The translations under genes and the position numbers were made by a program. The notes under the pieces are model-generated. The model saw nothing but the letters and a program-made list of their open reading frames with translations, was not told the origin of the DNA and ran no database searches. Below are positions 42,098 through 50,845 of a DNA stretch of 64,000 nucleotides, in pieces. Position 1 is the stretch's first letter; each line of letters opens with the position of its first letter. The DNA comes from FEN-1250 sp038237245 (GTDB lineage Bacteria > Gemmatimonadota > Gemmatimonadetes > Gemmatimonadales > Gemmatimonadaceae): the NCBI GenBank assembly GCA_038237245.1, contig JBBRYY010000005.1, positions 1 to 64,000 of the forward strand, given 5' to 3'.

Positions 42098-43356
42098 GGC
42101 TGCGCCTGTTGCGCGGCGATCGCGGCGCCGAGCGCCTTGAGGACCGAAGCGGTATCGCGCGGCGTGGGGAGGAGCGCGCGGAGCGGAAGCGGAAGATCGT
42201 CGGTACGGAAGGCGATGCCGGATTCATGAATCCCCGCGACGCCGGTGTCGATAGTGATGCCAGTGCCGAGTGTGCTTTCGCTCGCGCGCGGCCCGATGAC
42301 GATGGTGCGAACGCCGCGAAGGGCGTCGGTCACCAGGCGCGGGATGGCGACGACGGCGCCGACGATCAGCGCCACGTCGATCGCTCCGTGCATGAGTCGC
42401 GGCAGCGACGCGTGCTCTGGCTTGTAGCGCGGGAAGCCGGCTGCGAAGTCGACCGCCATCGGGAATCCGGTCTGCCAGGTGAGCGTCGTGTCGGCGCCAT
42501 TGCGATTGCCGCCCGCGCGCAGCGTACAGAGTGATCCGCGCGTCGTTGCGTTGAGCGCCTGCGTGAGCGCGATGAGTCCATCTGCGCGCGCCGTGAGCAG
42601 CGGCGAGGGCGACTCGGCGTCCGTCACGACCACTGGGTATTTCGCGCGCGTGAGCCGCGCTGCGAGCTCCGTCACTCTCGCGGTGATCGAATCGCCTCCC
42701 ACGGTGCGGCTCGCGAGCGACGCGCGCAACGCCGCGAGAAAGAGCGGCTCCTCTTCGGCCGTCATCTGGATGCGCAAATCGGCGTCGTCCGGCCCGCGCT
42801 GCGAGCCGACATCAACCGCGATGACCGTGCGATCCTTCCGTCCGTTCGGCAAATAGACCCCGACGGGATCCGGCGCGTAGCGGCTCTGGAAGCGCGGATA
42901 GCTCACCGCTGGATCCACGGCCCAGAACACCACGACGTCGGCCCGATTGCGGATCTCGCCAAGCGTGGCGCTCGCGCGTCCGCGCCGCTGCGCCGCGAGA
43001 ATCCCCTCGCTTGCGGCGAACGATGTGACGGTGTCGAGAAAGGCACGCAGCTGGTCGGCCACCGCGACGGCGGCGCGCTGCGCCTCGGTGGTGAGATCGG
43101 GGGCGAGATAGACCAGCGGTGCGCGTGCGTCCCGCAGCACCGTCGCGATCTCGCCGAGTACATCCTCGACGGCGGCGGAACGCCCACCGGTGATGGCGCC
43201 GGGCACCGCGCCGTCGCCGAACCAGCGCACTCCTAGCGCACACGCATTGCGCGCCTCGGTGATGCGACCTCCGTCGATCACGACCGCAATGTCATCGCAT
43301 GCGCATCCGCATCCGAGACAGACCGCGTGCTCCTCGATCCGCGCGGCTTCGCTCAC
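42094..43356 (-). CDS. fhcB: Formyltransferase/hydrolase complex subunit B
   Basis: 420-residue relative of the molybdopterin subunit FwdB/FmdB. In bacteria this subunit is not a dehydrogenase. Here the N-terminus keeps a four-Cys pattern C13-x2-C16-x3-C20-x18-C39, like a [4Fe-4S] site, while the region that in methanogens carries the metal-binding Cys or Sec reads SFAASEGIL, without Cys. Later segments TLGEIRNRADVVVFWAVDP and RTVIAVDVG match the family. GTG 43356 overlaps the stop of the ATP-grasp gene. Confidence 0.9.
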   Translation of the reverse strand: MSEAARIEEHAVCLGCGCACDDIAVVIDGGRITEARNACALGVRWFGDGAVPGAITGGRSAAVEDVLGEIATVLRDARAPLVYLAPDLTTEAQRAAVAVADQLRAFLDTVTSFAASEGILAAQRRGRASATLGEIRNRADVVVFWAVDPAVSYPRFQSRYAPDPVGVYLPNGRKDRTVIAVDVGSQRGPDDADLRIQMTAEEEPLFLAALRASLASRTVGGDSITARVTELAARLTRAKYPVVVTDAESPSPLLTARADGLIALTQALNATTRGSLCTLRAGGNRNGADTTLTWQTGFPMAVDFAAGFPRYKPEHASLPRLMHGAIDVALIVGAVVAIPRLVTDALRGVRTIVIGPRASESTLGTGITIDTGVAGIHESGIAFRTDDLPLPLRALLPTPRDTASVLKALGAAIAAQQAQP

Positions 43357-44507
43357 GCGCTCTTCCGACGCATTCGCCCCTCGACCTCCGCAAATCGTAT
43401 CCGCGCGCGCCGCACGAGGGCGGCGTAACAGAGAGCGCTCGTGCGCCCACTCGCGAAGATAGTGCATATCGGGCTCCCCTGCGCGATGCGCTCGCCGGGG
43501 GCCGGGATGTCGCGCAGGTCGTCGTCGGCGAGCCAGCGGGTGGTGTCGCCGAGCACGACGGTCTGCCGTGCGTAGAGCACTGCCTTCCCGCGCACGAGCG
43601 AGATCGTCTCGCCGGAATTGGACTGCAGTGTGGAGAGCGCATTCGTGCACCCCGCCACGTGCGCGAGCCAGATCGAGCGCCCGGTCGCGCGCTCGACGAG
43701 CTCCATCGAAGCCGTGGGCCGTGGATTCACCTCGATCACGTACGGCATGTCCTGATGAGCCATAAAATCGATTCCGCACACGCCACGAAGCGCGAACTCG
43801 CGCGTCACCGATCGCGCGAGCTCGACGGCGGCCGCGAAGAGGTCGGGGCGATGCGGCTCGAGAATGCTCCCGCAGTACGCGAAGCCGCGCGCGCCGAACG
43901 CCGCATCGCCCGAGAGCTGTCGCGTGAGCGCGAGTGGAATCAGCTCGGCGCCATCGGCGACGAAGATGATCGAGCCCGCAGTGCCGCGGATGCGCTCCTG
44001 CACGATCGATGTGCGCGGCACCGGCATCCCGTTCGTCCACCGCACGATGCCGTGACCGCCGCCGGAGCGGCGCGGCTTGAGCAGCCATCGCGTCGAGCTC
44101 GCCGCGCGCGGCGCCGAGGCGCGCACCGCAGGCGTGCGCAGCCCGAGGCGCGGCAGCGTTCGCGCGAGCCCGAGCGGGTCACGCACGCGCTTCAGCACTG
44201 CGGGCGTGTTGCCAAGTAGTGTGCGCCCGCGCGCAAGCACCTCGACCGCGGCAGGAGCGTTCTCGAAGCTCGACACGTACGCCACGGCGCTCGCCTCGAT
44301 GTTGCGACTTGCGCGCGCGACGGCGTGCTGATCGAAGACTCCGCTCCCGTCGCCAGGAATCGCGACCACGTCAGCGATGCGCCGCAGATCGAGATCTCCG
44401 TACGCATCGATGGCGGTCACGCGCACGCCCGCGCGCGCGGCGGACTCCGCAAGCGCGCGCACCGACACTCCGGCAATCAGCACCCGTTCGCGCGACGATG
44501 CCCTCAC
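43353..44507 (-). CDS. ATP-grasp protein of the H4MPT cluster (Orf17/MfnD-like)
   Basis: 384 residues. The N-terminal Rossmann-like part is VLIAGVSVRALAESAARAG. The ATP-grasp core has WLLKPRRSGGGHGI, QERIRGTAGSIIFVADG and GIDFMAHQDMPYVIEVNPRP, with the metal-binding E and N. Methylotroph Orf17 and the methanogen tyramine-glutamate ligase MfnD belong to this group, so addition of Glu to a furan-carrier precursor is likely. The GTG start overlaps the DUF1464 stop. Confidence 0.82.
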   Translation of the reverse strand: MRASSRERVLIAGVSVRALAESAARAGVRVTAIDAYGDLDLRRIADVVAIPGDGSGVFDQHAVARASRNIEASAVAYVSSFENAPAAVEVLARGRTLLGNTPAVLKRVRDPLGLARTLPRLGLRTPAVRASAPRAASSTRWLLKPRRSGGGHGIVRWTNGMPVPRTSIVQERIRGTAGSIIFVADGAELIPLALTRQLSGDAAFGARGFAYCGSILEPHRPDLFAAAVELARSVTREFALRGVCGIDFMAHQDMPYVIEVNPRPTASMELVERATGRSIWLAHVAGCTNALSTLQSNSGETISLVRGKAVLYARQTVVLGDTTRWLADDDLRDIPAPGERIAQGSPICTIFASGRTSALCYAALVRRARIRFAEVEGRMRRKSA

Positions 44508-45574
44508 AGCCCGAGCCGTCGCAGCGCCGAATCCGGGGTGATGATCTTCAGATGATCGAGCACCGTGCCGCTCGCCTCGCGAATCCCCATCACATCCGTG
44601 AGCACGGCGTGTCGCCCGCCCGCAAGCCCATCCGCGATCAGCGCCGCGCCCTGCGCCGCCTCCTTCGCGACCGACGCATAGCCGTGCAGCCGCCGCACCG
44701 GCGCAATCGTGCTCAAACGCAAATGCAGCTCCCGCACCACACTCGGCGCGCGCGCCACACGCCCCGAGATCAGAATCTCGTGCGGCGCCGGCACCGAGAC
44801 GCAGAGCGCGGCCACCGCCTTCACGGCGCTCTCGATGAATGCGCTCCAGGCCAGTGTGTCGTCGCGCGTCTCGCCGTTCGAGAGCGCCTCGAGTGAGACG
44901 TCACTCCTCCCCACGATGCTCTCGACGCCGCCCGTGAACAGCAGCTCCTTCGTGATCGTCCCCGCGAGAAACGCGACCTCCCCATCGAGCGCGCCGGCGG
45001 CACGCATCCCGAGCGGCCCCGCGCTCCCACCCGCTCCGTCGACGATGCGGCCGTCGTGCACCGCGATGGCCGCGCTGAAGGCGCCGCCGAGCTCCAGCAA
45101 AATGAACGAAACATCGTTCAGCGCGCACCCGCGCCGCGTCGCCTGCTCGCGAATGCCGAGTGCGGCCGCGCAGAGCTTGTCCGCGGTGCCGAGATCGACG
45201 CGATTGATCTTTCTGTGCGCCGGAACCGACGCGAGATGGATCACCCCCGGCGTGAACACCACCGGAAGCTCCGCCGCCACCATCGCGGCGGCGAGCGCGC
45301 GCAACCCGCCGATGCCACCCTGTTCCCCCGGTGCCGCGAGATACGCGAGCCGCAGGGCGCGGTCGTCCGCCTTCGCGACGGTGGTGAGCGGGAGCCCGTA
45401 CCCCGACGGCCCCGCAATGAGATCCGCACCGAGATCGCGCAGCATGCCGGCGAAAGCTGCAGGGTCTGCGAGCGCTTCCGCAGTCGGGATCGTACGGTCG
45501 AGCACGAGCGCGCCGTCATCCAGCGCGCACACATCGATGCTGATGGTCCCTGGGTCGATGCCAACCGCGAGCAC
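44504..45574 (-). CDS. DUF1464 ASKHA-fold kinase-like protein
   Basis: 356 residues. VGIDPGTISIDVCALDDG is the phosphate loop of an ASKHA kinase, FILLELGGAFSAAIAVHDG a second nucleotide element, and LISGRVARAPSV the adenosine-side motif. DUF1464 proteins were annotated as predicted butyrate kinases in archaea, but they also occur beside H4MPT genes. A cofactor-precursor kinase is a reasonable guess; the substrate is unknown. The GTG start is 16 bases after mtdB. Confidence 0.82.
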   Translation of the reverse strand: MLAVGIDPGTISIDVCALDDGALVLDRTIPTAEALADPAAFAGMLRDLGADLIAGPSGYGLPLTTVAKADDRALRLAYLAAPGEQGGIGGLRALAAAMVAAELPVVFTPGVIHLASVPAHRKINRVDLGTADKLCAAALGIREQATRRGCALNDVSFILLELGGAFSAAIAVHDGRIVDGAGGSAGPLGMRAAGALDGEVAFLAGTITKELLFTGGVESIVGRSDVSLEALSNGETRDDTLAWSAFIESAVKAVAALCVSVPAPHEILISGRVARAPSVVRELHLRLSTIAPVRRLHGYASVAKEAAQGAALIADGLAGGRHAVLTDVMGIREASGTVLDHLKIITPDSALRRLGL

Positions 45575-45590
45575 GCTCGGCTCCCCGCCG

Positions 45591-46451
45591 CTACTGCATC
45601 AATTCTTTCGCGACGTCCTCGATCGTTTCCGCGTCGAGCACGAGGTCGTTGCGGGTGAACAGCCGCGCGATGCACTCCTTGTGCAGCTTCATCTTGAAGT
45701 TGCCGATGCCGAGCGCGCCGAACGCGATCGCGCCTTCGCGCGTCTCGCCGTCATCGTTCACCTCGACGCCTTCCACGCCGAGCGGCGGCAGCGCATTGAG
45801 GTCGACGACGACCTTGAGCTTCCCGGCCCACGCCGCGCGCGGGATGAGCATCACCCCCGCGGGCCCCGCGTTGAGCAGCACCTCGCACCCTTCCACGGCG
45901 GCTGCGGCCTGCGACGGCTCGCGCAGCGGCACGGAGCGCACATCGCCTCCGAAGCGCGCGCAGATCTCCTTCGACACGCGCTCGCCATCCTCCGGCTTGC
46001 GCGACGTGATGGTGACGTCGGCGCCCGCCTTGGCGAACAGCCCCGCCGCGCGCGTGCCGACGGGGCCCGTCCCCGCGGTGACGACGATCTTGCGCCCCTT
46101 CACGCTGCCGCCGAGCGCCTTCGTGATCTTCACGACGGCGGCGACGGCGGTGGTGTTCGAGCCGTTCGAATCCAGCATCGTCGACACGCGGAAATTCGCG
46201 AAAAACGCCTTCGTCGCCGCGATGAGGAGCTTCTCGCCGGCAGACATGTCTGCGCCGCCGATGAAGATCGCGGTGTTCTTCATGTCCTTGGGACTGCGCG
46301 TGAAGATGCAGCCGTGCACGAGATCACGGACCTCGCCCTCCGTCACACCACCCTGGCTCATGATGCGGTCCGCACCCGCGTCGTACGCGACGACCTGGTC
46401 GAAGACGCTCGGAAGACGCGAGCTGTCGAGCTGCAGCAGGAGTTTCAGCAT
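45591..46451 (-). CDS. mtdB: NAD(P)-dependent methylene-H4MPT dehydrogenase
   Basis: 286-residue dehydrogenase that oxidises methylene-H4MPT to methenyl-H4MPT. It opens KLLLQLDSSRLPSVFDQVVAYDAG, has FIGGADMSAGEKLLIAATKAFF and the Rossmann motif VVTAGTGPVGTRAAGLFAKAG, followed by TSRKPEDG. MtdA and MtdB are hard to tell apart by eye; absence of folate genes nearby and the fae/mch context favour MtdB. ATG 46451 fits the family; upstream in-frame sequence to 46514 does not. Confidence 0.9.
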   Translation of the reverse strand: MLKLLLQLDSSRLPSVFDQVVAYDAGADRIMSQGGVTEGEVRDLVHGCIFTRSPKDMKNTAIFIGGADMSAGEKLLIAATKAFFANFRVSTMLDSNGSNTTAVAAVVKITKALGGSVKGRKIVVTAGTGPVGTRAAGLFAKAGADVTITSRKPEDGERVSKEICARFGGDVRSVPLREPSQAAAAVEGCEVLLNAGPAGVMLIPRAAWAGKLKVVVDLNALPPLGVEGVEVNDDGETREGAIAFGALGIGNFKMKLHKECIARLFTRNDLVLDAETIEDVAKELMQ

Positions 46452-46511
46452 GATGACGTCGGGAAGAGGTTGAACGGGTAGCGAAAAGGGAAAGCTAACG
46501 GGGCAGAAACG

Positions 46512-46544
46512 CATCGAGGGGCGAGATATCCTCGCCCCTCGATG
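46512..46544 (-). terminator. Hairpin between fae and mtdB
   Basis: A perfect 14-bp stem (46512-46525 with 46531-46544) and five-base loop follow the fae stop by about 30 bases. The minus strand continues CGTTTCTG, a weak U tract. It could end most fae transcripts or stabilise the fae mRNA, so that fae is made in excess of mtdB and the genes after it. Confidence 0.55.
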
Positions 46545-46574
46545 TGTCCTTCGCGGCGCGGAGCGCCACAGGCA

Positions 46575-47090
46575 TTACTTCTTGTCGGCGCCGCCGGCGA
46601 ACGGGTGCGTCGCAGTCTTCGCGGACGCGATCACGGTATCGATCTTCGGCTCGTTCTTCATGGCGCGAGCGATCGACTCCTTGGTCGCCTGATAATTGTA
46701 CTGGAATATCTTCTTGTCGTCCGAGGCATCCCAGTGGATGAACACACCGACGATGACGACGAGGTCATCGACCTTGTCCTTCGGAATGACGCCGGCTTCG
46801 ACGGAATCGACGACCGCACGCGCAACAGCCGCCTGCGCGGGGCCGAACATCTGAACCGCCTGCTTCGCGCCCTTGATCGTGACCTTGTTGAACAGGATCG
46901 TGTCGGGCTTGGCCGGGAGGTTCGGAGCAACGACGGCGAGCAGCGTCGTGAAGCCGTCCTTGTTGTTCGTCAGGGCGTTCATGAACGCCTGTCCCGCGTG
47001 CCCCGCCTTCGAGCCGATGATGAGATCGATGTGCGCGACCTCATTGCCATCGCCGACGAGCGATTCGCCCAATGAAAAATCAGCTGCCAT
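46575..47090 (-). CDS. fae: Formaldehyde-activating enzyme
   Basis: 171-residue enzyme that joins formaldehyde and H4MPT to methylene-H4MPT. The N-terminus DGNEVAHIDLIIG holds the catalytic His (H20 here), then GHAGQAFMNALTNNKDGFTTL, KPDTILFNKVTIKGAKQAVQMFGP (in parts) and FIHWDASDDKKIFQYNY. GGAGG lies 8 bases before the ATG on the minus strand, the best ribosome site in the cluster, fitting a highly expressed gene. It heads the mtdB-to-mch run across a hairpin. Confidence 0.97.
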   Translation of the reverse strand: MAADFSLGESLVGDGNEVAHIDLIIGSKAGHAGQAFMNALTNNKDGFTTLLAVVAPNLPAKPDTILFNKVTIKGAKQAVQMFGPAQAAVARAVVDSVEAGVIPKDKVDDLVVIVGVFIHWDASDDKKIFQYNYQATKESIARAMKNEPKIDTVIASAKTATHPFAGGADKK

Positions 47091-47128
47091 GTTCGTTGCC
47101 TCCGTACCGGTGAGAAAGGGTTGCTACG

Positions 47129-47142
47129 CACGCGATCGCGTG
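47129..47142. promoter_or_regulatory. Palindrome upstream of fae
   Basis: CACGCGATCGCGTG is a perfect 14-base palindrome about 40 bases before the fae start codon, in the gap shared with the divergent peptidase gene. It could be an operator, but CG-rich palindromes also arise by chance in such sequence. Confidence 0.3.
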
Positions 47143-47323
47143 AAGACTCGTTAGTTGCATCGAGAGTCGCAAAGACCGTACGGCCGCGTGCGCCAGCATC
47201 GTGTGCGTGCGTCCGGGCGGGCCGTGAACATGCGCAGGCCGCGGCCAATGTGTCAAGCCGAGCCGTATCAAGATCACGGCACGACGGGTTCCAAGCGTTG
47301 CTCGAGTAGTGCAAGTTTCTGCA

Positions 47324-48646
47324 ATGCGAGTACCCATCGTGACGTTCCGCCTGGCGAATGGCCTCGCGGTAACACTCTCCGAGGACCACACCGCGCCGAT
47401 CGTGGCCGTGAATCTCTGGTACCACGTCGGTTCGGCAAACGAACGTCCGGGGCGGACCGGTTTCGCGCATCTGTTCGAGCATATGCTCTTTCAGGGCTCT
47501 GCGCACGTGGGCGCGAATGAGCACTTCGAGATCGTCCAGCGCGCCGGAGGCACGCTCAACGGCTCAACCTGGCTCGACCGTACGAACTATTTCGAGACGG
47601 TCCCGTCCAACCAGCTTGCGACCGCGCTCTGGCTCGAAGCCGACCGCATGGGGCAGCTCCTCCCCGCCATGACGCAGCAGAAGCTCGACACCCAGCGCGA
47701 TGTCGTGAAGAACGAGCGCCGCTGGAGCGTCGACAATCAGCCGTACGGCACCTGGTGGGAGCGCCTCCCCGCCCTCGCCTTCCCGAGCGACCATCCCTTC
47801 CATCACTCGCTCATCGGCTCGATGGAAGATCTCACGGAAGCGAGCCTCGAAGACATCGCGCAGTTCTTCGCGACGTACTACACGCCCGACAACGCCGTCC
47901 TCTCCATCGCCGGCGACTTCGAGCCCGCCGAAGCGCGCGCCCTCGTCGAGCAGTTCTTCGGCCCGATCCCGCGCGGCGCCGGCAAGCCGCCGCTTCCACC
48001 GATGGAGCTTCCCGCGCATTTCGGCTCGTGGGATCGGCTCGTCGTCCCCGACGCCGTCATGCTGCCGCGCCTCTTCCTCGCCTTCCGCGCCCCAGTGTTC
48101 GGCAGCGACGCCCACTTCGTCGCCACCGTCCTCGCCGCCATCCTCGGCACCGGCAAAGGGAGCAGATTCCAGCGCGCCCTCGTGCGCGAGCGCGAAGTCG
48201 CATCCGAAGCTTCCGCGTTCACCTTCGATCTCGCGAAGGGTGCAGACCTGCTGATTGCCGACGTCACCGCGCGCCCCGGCATCACCGCCGACGTGCTCGA
48301 GACGGAAGTGGTCCGCGAGATCGATCGCGTGCGAAGTGAAGGAGTGACGGAAGCAGAAGTCCAGCGCGCGGTCGCACTCCTCGAGACCGCGCTCGTCAGC
48401 TCGCTGCAATCCGCCGGCGACCGCGCCGACAAGCTCTCCATGTTCGCGACCTACTTCGGTGACCCCTCACTCGTGAACGAGCAGACGGAGCGCTACCAGC
48501 GCGTCACCGCCGCGCAGGTATCCGCACTCGCGCGCGAGCTGCTCGCTGACGACAATCGCGCCAGTCTCGTCTACGTTCCCGCGGATGCGATCGCCGAGGA
48601 TCCGGCGAACGCCGACACGCGCGAGCCGATCGGAGCGTCGCGGTGA
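47324..48646 (+). CDS. M16 family zinc peptidase, catalytic member
   Basis: 440-residue pitrilysin-type peptidase. The inverted zinc motif HLFEH (H49, E52, H53) is intact in FAHLFEHMLFQG, and GTLNGSTWLDRTNYFE and NERRWSVDNQPYG complete the N-terminal domain. ATG 47324 is preferred over GTG 47309. The following gene is a second M16 protein without the zinc motif and overlaps it, so the two probably form a heterodimer. No signal peptide is evident, so the site of action is likely cytoplasmic. Targets are unknown. Confidence 0.9.
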   Translation: MRVPIVTFRLANGLAVTLSEDHTAPIVAVNLWYHVGSANERPGRTGFAHLFEHMLFQGSAHVGANEHFEIVQRAGGTLNGSTWLDRTNYFETVPSNQLATALWLEADRMGQLLPAMTQQKLDTQRDVVKNERRWSVDNQPYGTWWERLPALAFPSDHPFHHSLIGSMEDLTEASLEDIAQFFATYYTPDNAVLSIAGDFEPAEARALVEQFFGPIPRGAGKPPLPPMELPAHFGSWDRLVVPDAVMLPRLFLAFRAPVFGSDAHFVATVLAAILGTGKGSRFQRALVREREVASEASAFTFDLAKGADLLIADVTARPGITADVLETEVVREIDRVRSEGVTEAEVQRAVALLETALVSSLQSAGDRADKLSMFATYFGDPSLVNEQTERYQRVTAAQVSALARELLADDNRASLVYVPADAIAEDPANADTREPIGASR

Positions 48647-50022
48647 CCGCTGCCGCGACGGGCAGTGCGCGCCCGCAGGCGGGACCGCCGCGCGACTATC
48701 GCTTCCCCACCTTCGAGCGCGTCACGCTCGACAACGGACTCGGCGTCATCGTCGCGCCGGTGCACAAACTGCCCATCGTCTCGGCCGCGCTCGTCGTCGA
48801 TGCCGGCGCGGCGGCGGAGCAGTCTGGCGCCGAGGGCGTTGCACAACTCACGGCGCGCATGCTCCTCGAGGGGACCCGCAAGCACACGGGCGATGCAATT
48901 GGCGACCAGTTCGAGCGATGGGGCGCCGCCGTCGGTGCGAGCGCCGACTGGGACGCCGCCATGCTCTCGATGACGGTGCTCGTGCCGCGCGTGGCCGATG
49001 CGATGGCGTTGTTCGCCGAGGTGTTGCTCGAACCGATGTTTCCCGAGCGTGAGCTGTCGCGGCTCAAAGCCGAGCGGCTCGCTGATCTGCTGCAGCTGCG
49101 CACGGAGCCGCGCGGACTCGCGGACGAGATGTTCACACGCTTCGTGTACGACGCCTCGTCGCGCTACGCGCGCCCCGAGGCGGGCGACGCCGCATCGGTC
49201 ACCGCCATCGACCGCGTAGCCGTCGAGAAGTTCTACCGGGCGCGCTATCGCCCGAACGGCTCGACGCTCATCCTCGCCGGCGACATATCCGTCACCGATG
49301 GTGTCGCGCTCGCGAGGACGCTGCTCGGCGGCTGGCGCGGCGAGGCAGCACCGCTGACGACGGTGAGCGACCAGCCCGCGCGCTCCACCTCCGCCGTGCA
49401 CATCGTGCGCAAGGAGGACGCGCCGCAGTCGGAGATTCGCGTCGGACATGTCGGGCTGCCGCGCAGCCATCCGGACTATTTCCCGGCGCTGATCGTGAAT
49501 GCGCTGCTGGGCGGGCTGTTTTCGTCGCGCATCAATCTGAATCTGCGCGAGGTCCACGCGTACACGTACGGCGCGCACTCGTCGTTCGACTGGCGCAAGG
49601 CGGCAGGGCCGTTCGTGGTCTCGACGGCGGTAAAGAGCGACGTCACGGCGGATGCGGCGAAGGAAATCCTCCTCGAGATCTCGCGCATTCGCGCAGATGC
49701 GGTGAGCGAGGATGAGCTCACGCTCGCCACGAGCTATCTCGACGGCGTCTTCCCGATCCGCTACGAGACGACGGACTCGATCGCGCGCGCGCTCGCGGCG
49801 CTGACGATCTACGGTCTCCCCAACGACTACTTCGATCGCTATCGCGCGAACATTCGCGGCGTGACCGCGATGGACGTGCTCCACGCGGCGGACAGCTATC
49901 TGCACCCCGATCAGCTCCAGCTCGTCGTCGTCGGAGATCCAGCCGTCATCTCCGCACCACTCGCTGCGCTCGACGCAGGGCCCGTCAGCGTCTATGACGC
50001 CGAGGGGCAGCCGGAGCGGTGA
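48643..50022 (+). CDS. M16 family protein, non-catalytic partner
   Basis: 459-residue M16-fold protein. The family start FPTFERVTLDNGLGVIVAPVHKLPIV is clear, but the place of HxxEH reads GVAQLTARM, so zinc catalysis is lost. The later LNLREVHAYTYGAHSSFDWRK carries the conserved R and Y of the substrate-side domain, as expected for a partner subunit. GTG 48643 overlaps the stop of the catalytic gene (GTGA), which argues for equal production. Confidence 0.88.
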   Translation: MTAAATGSARPQAGPPRDYRFPTFERVTLDNGLGVIVAPVHKLPIVSAALVVDAGAAAEQSGAEGVAQLTARMLLEGTRKHTGDAIGDQFERWGAAVGASADWDAAMLSMTVLVPRVADAMALFAEVLLEPMFPERELSRLKAERLADLLQLRTEPRGLADEMFTRFVYDASSRYARPEAGDAASVTAIDRVAVEKFYRARYRPNGSTLILAGDISVTDGVALARTLLGGWRGEAAPLTTVSDQPARSTSAVHIVRKEDAPQSEIRVGHVGLPRSHPDYFPALIVNALLGGLFSSRINLNLREVHAYTYGAHSSFDWRKAAGPFVVSTAVKSDVTADAAKEILLEISRIRADAVSEDELTLATSYLDGVFPIRYETTDSIARALAALTIYGLPNDYFDRYRANIRGVTAMDVLHAADSYLHPDQLQLVVVGDPAVISAPLAALDAGPVSVYDAEGQPER

Positions 50023-50576
50023 CGACTCCGGAGAGCACCGGGAAGGTCGGCAGCCGGCGCGAGTACACAGGGCGAGTGATCAACCTCGACGTCGACACGG
50101 TGCGCTTCCCGAACGGGAAGATTGGAGAGCTCGAGATCATTCGCCATTCGGGCGCGAGCGCCGTGCTCCCCTTTCTTGGTGATCCTACCGCGGAGGATCC
50201 GCAGATCCTCCTGATCCGGCAGTACCGCTACGCTGCCGACGGCTTCATCTACGAGATCCCAGCGGGGCGTTTGGAGCCGGGGGAGCCGCCGGAGGCATGC
50301 GCCACTCGCGAGCTCCGCGAGGAGACCGGGTGCACTGCCGAGAAGATGGCGCACCTGTACACGATGTACACGACGCCGGGCTTCACCGACGAGAAGATCC
50401 ACCTCTTCGTCGCAACCGGACTGACCCGCGGCGACAGCGCGCTGGAAGCCGACGAGTTCGTCGAGGTCGTCCCGATGCACATGTCGGCTGCGCTCAAGAT
50501 GATAAAGGACGGCACCATCGCCGACGCCAAGACGGCGCTCAGCATCCTCTACGTCGCGGGCTTCTTCCTGGGCTAG
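50019..50576 (+). CDS. NUDIX hydrolase, ADP-ribose pyrophosphatase type
   Basis: 185 residues. The NUDIX box runs from G83 to G104 (GRLEPGEPPEACATRELREE) with all metal-binding Glu. The upstream LLIRQYRYAADGFIYEIPAG is typical of ADP-ribose pyrophosphatases. GTG 50019 overlaps the previous stop, giving a three-gene coupled run with the M16 pair. Confidence 0.88.
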   Translation: MTTPESTGKVGSRREYTGRVINLDVDTVRFPNGKIGELEIIRHSGASAVLPFLGDPTAEDPQILLIRQYRYAADGFIYEIPAGRLEPGEPPEACATRELREETGCTAEKMAHLYTMYTTPGFTDEKIHLFVATGLTRGDSALEADEFVEVVPMHMSAALKMIKDGTIADAKTALSILYVAGFFLG

Positions 50577-50845
50577 TCGAGCTCGCTTGAAGAGCGCTCA
50601 CTGTCCCCAGAAATCGGAAGTCGGGCGTCCCCGAAAGTAGACAGCCTCCTCTGGCGATGGTATCTTTGTGAAGCGTTGCACGCGCGTAAATTATTGTGCG
50701 AGCATGACTTAGCTTGATCGATGGTCCGATGGAACATCCGGGCACGGCCCCTGCCTTTCATCGCCCCGTCGGAAGCGCCAGGGCTCTCAGCCAAACGCCT
50801 CCAGAATCGTCTGGCGAATTCATTTGTACTCGGGGGAAACCCAAG
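50577..50845. other. Intergenic region before the ECF sigma gene
   Basis: About 270 bases. The frame of the sigma gene stays open back to 50714, but without a ribosome site. An AT-rich patch (TAAATTATT near 50689) with TTGTGA about 20 bases earlier is a weak promoter candidate. Nothing else was recognised. Confidence 0.35.
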
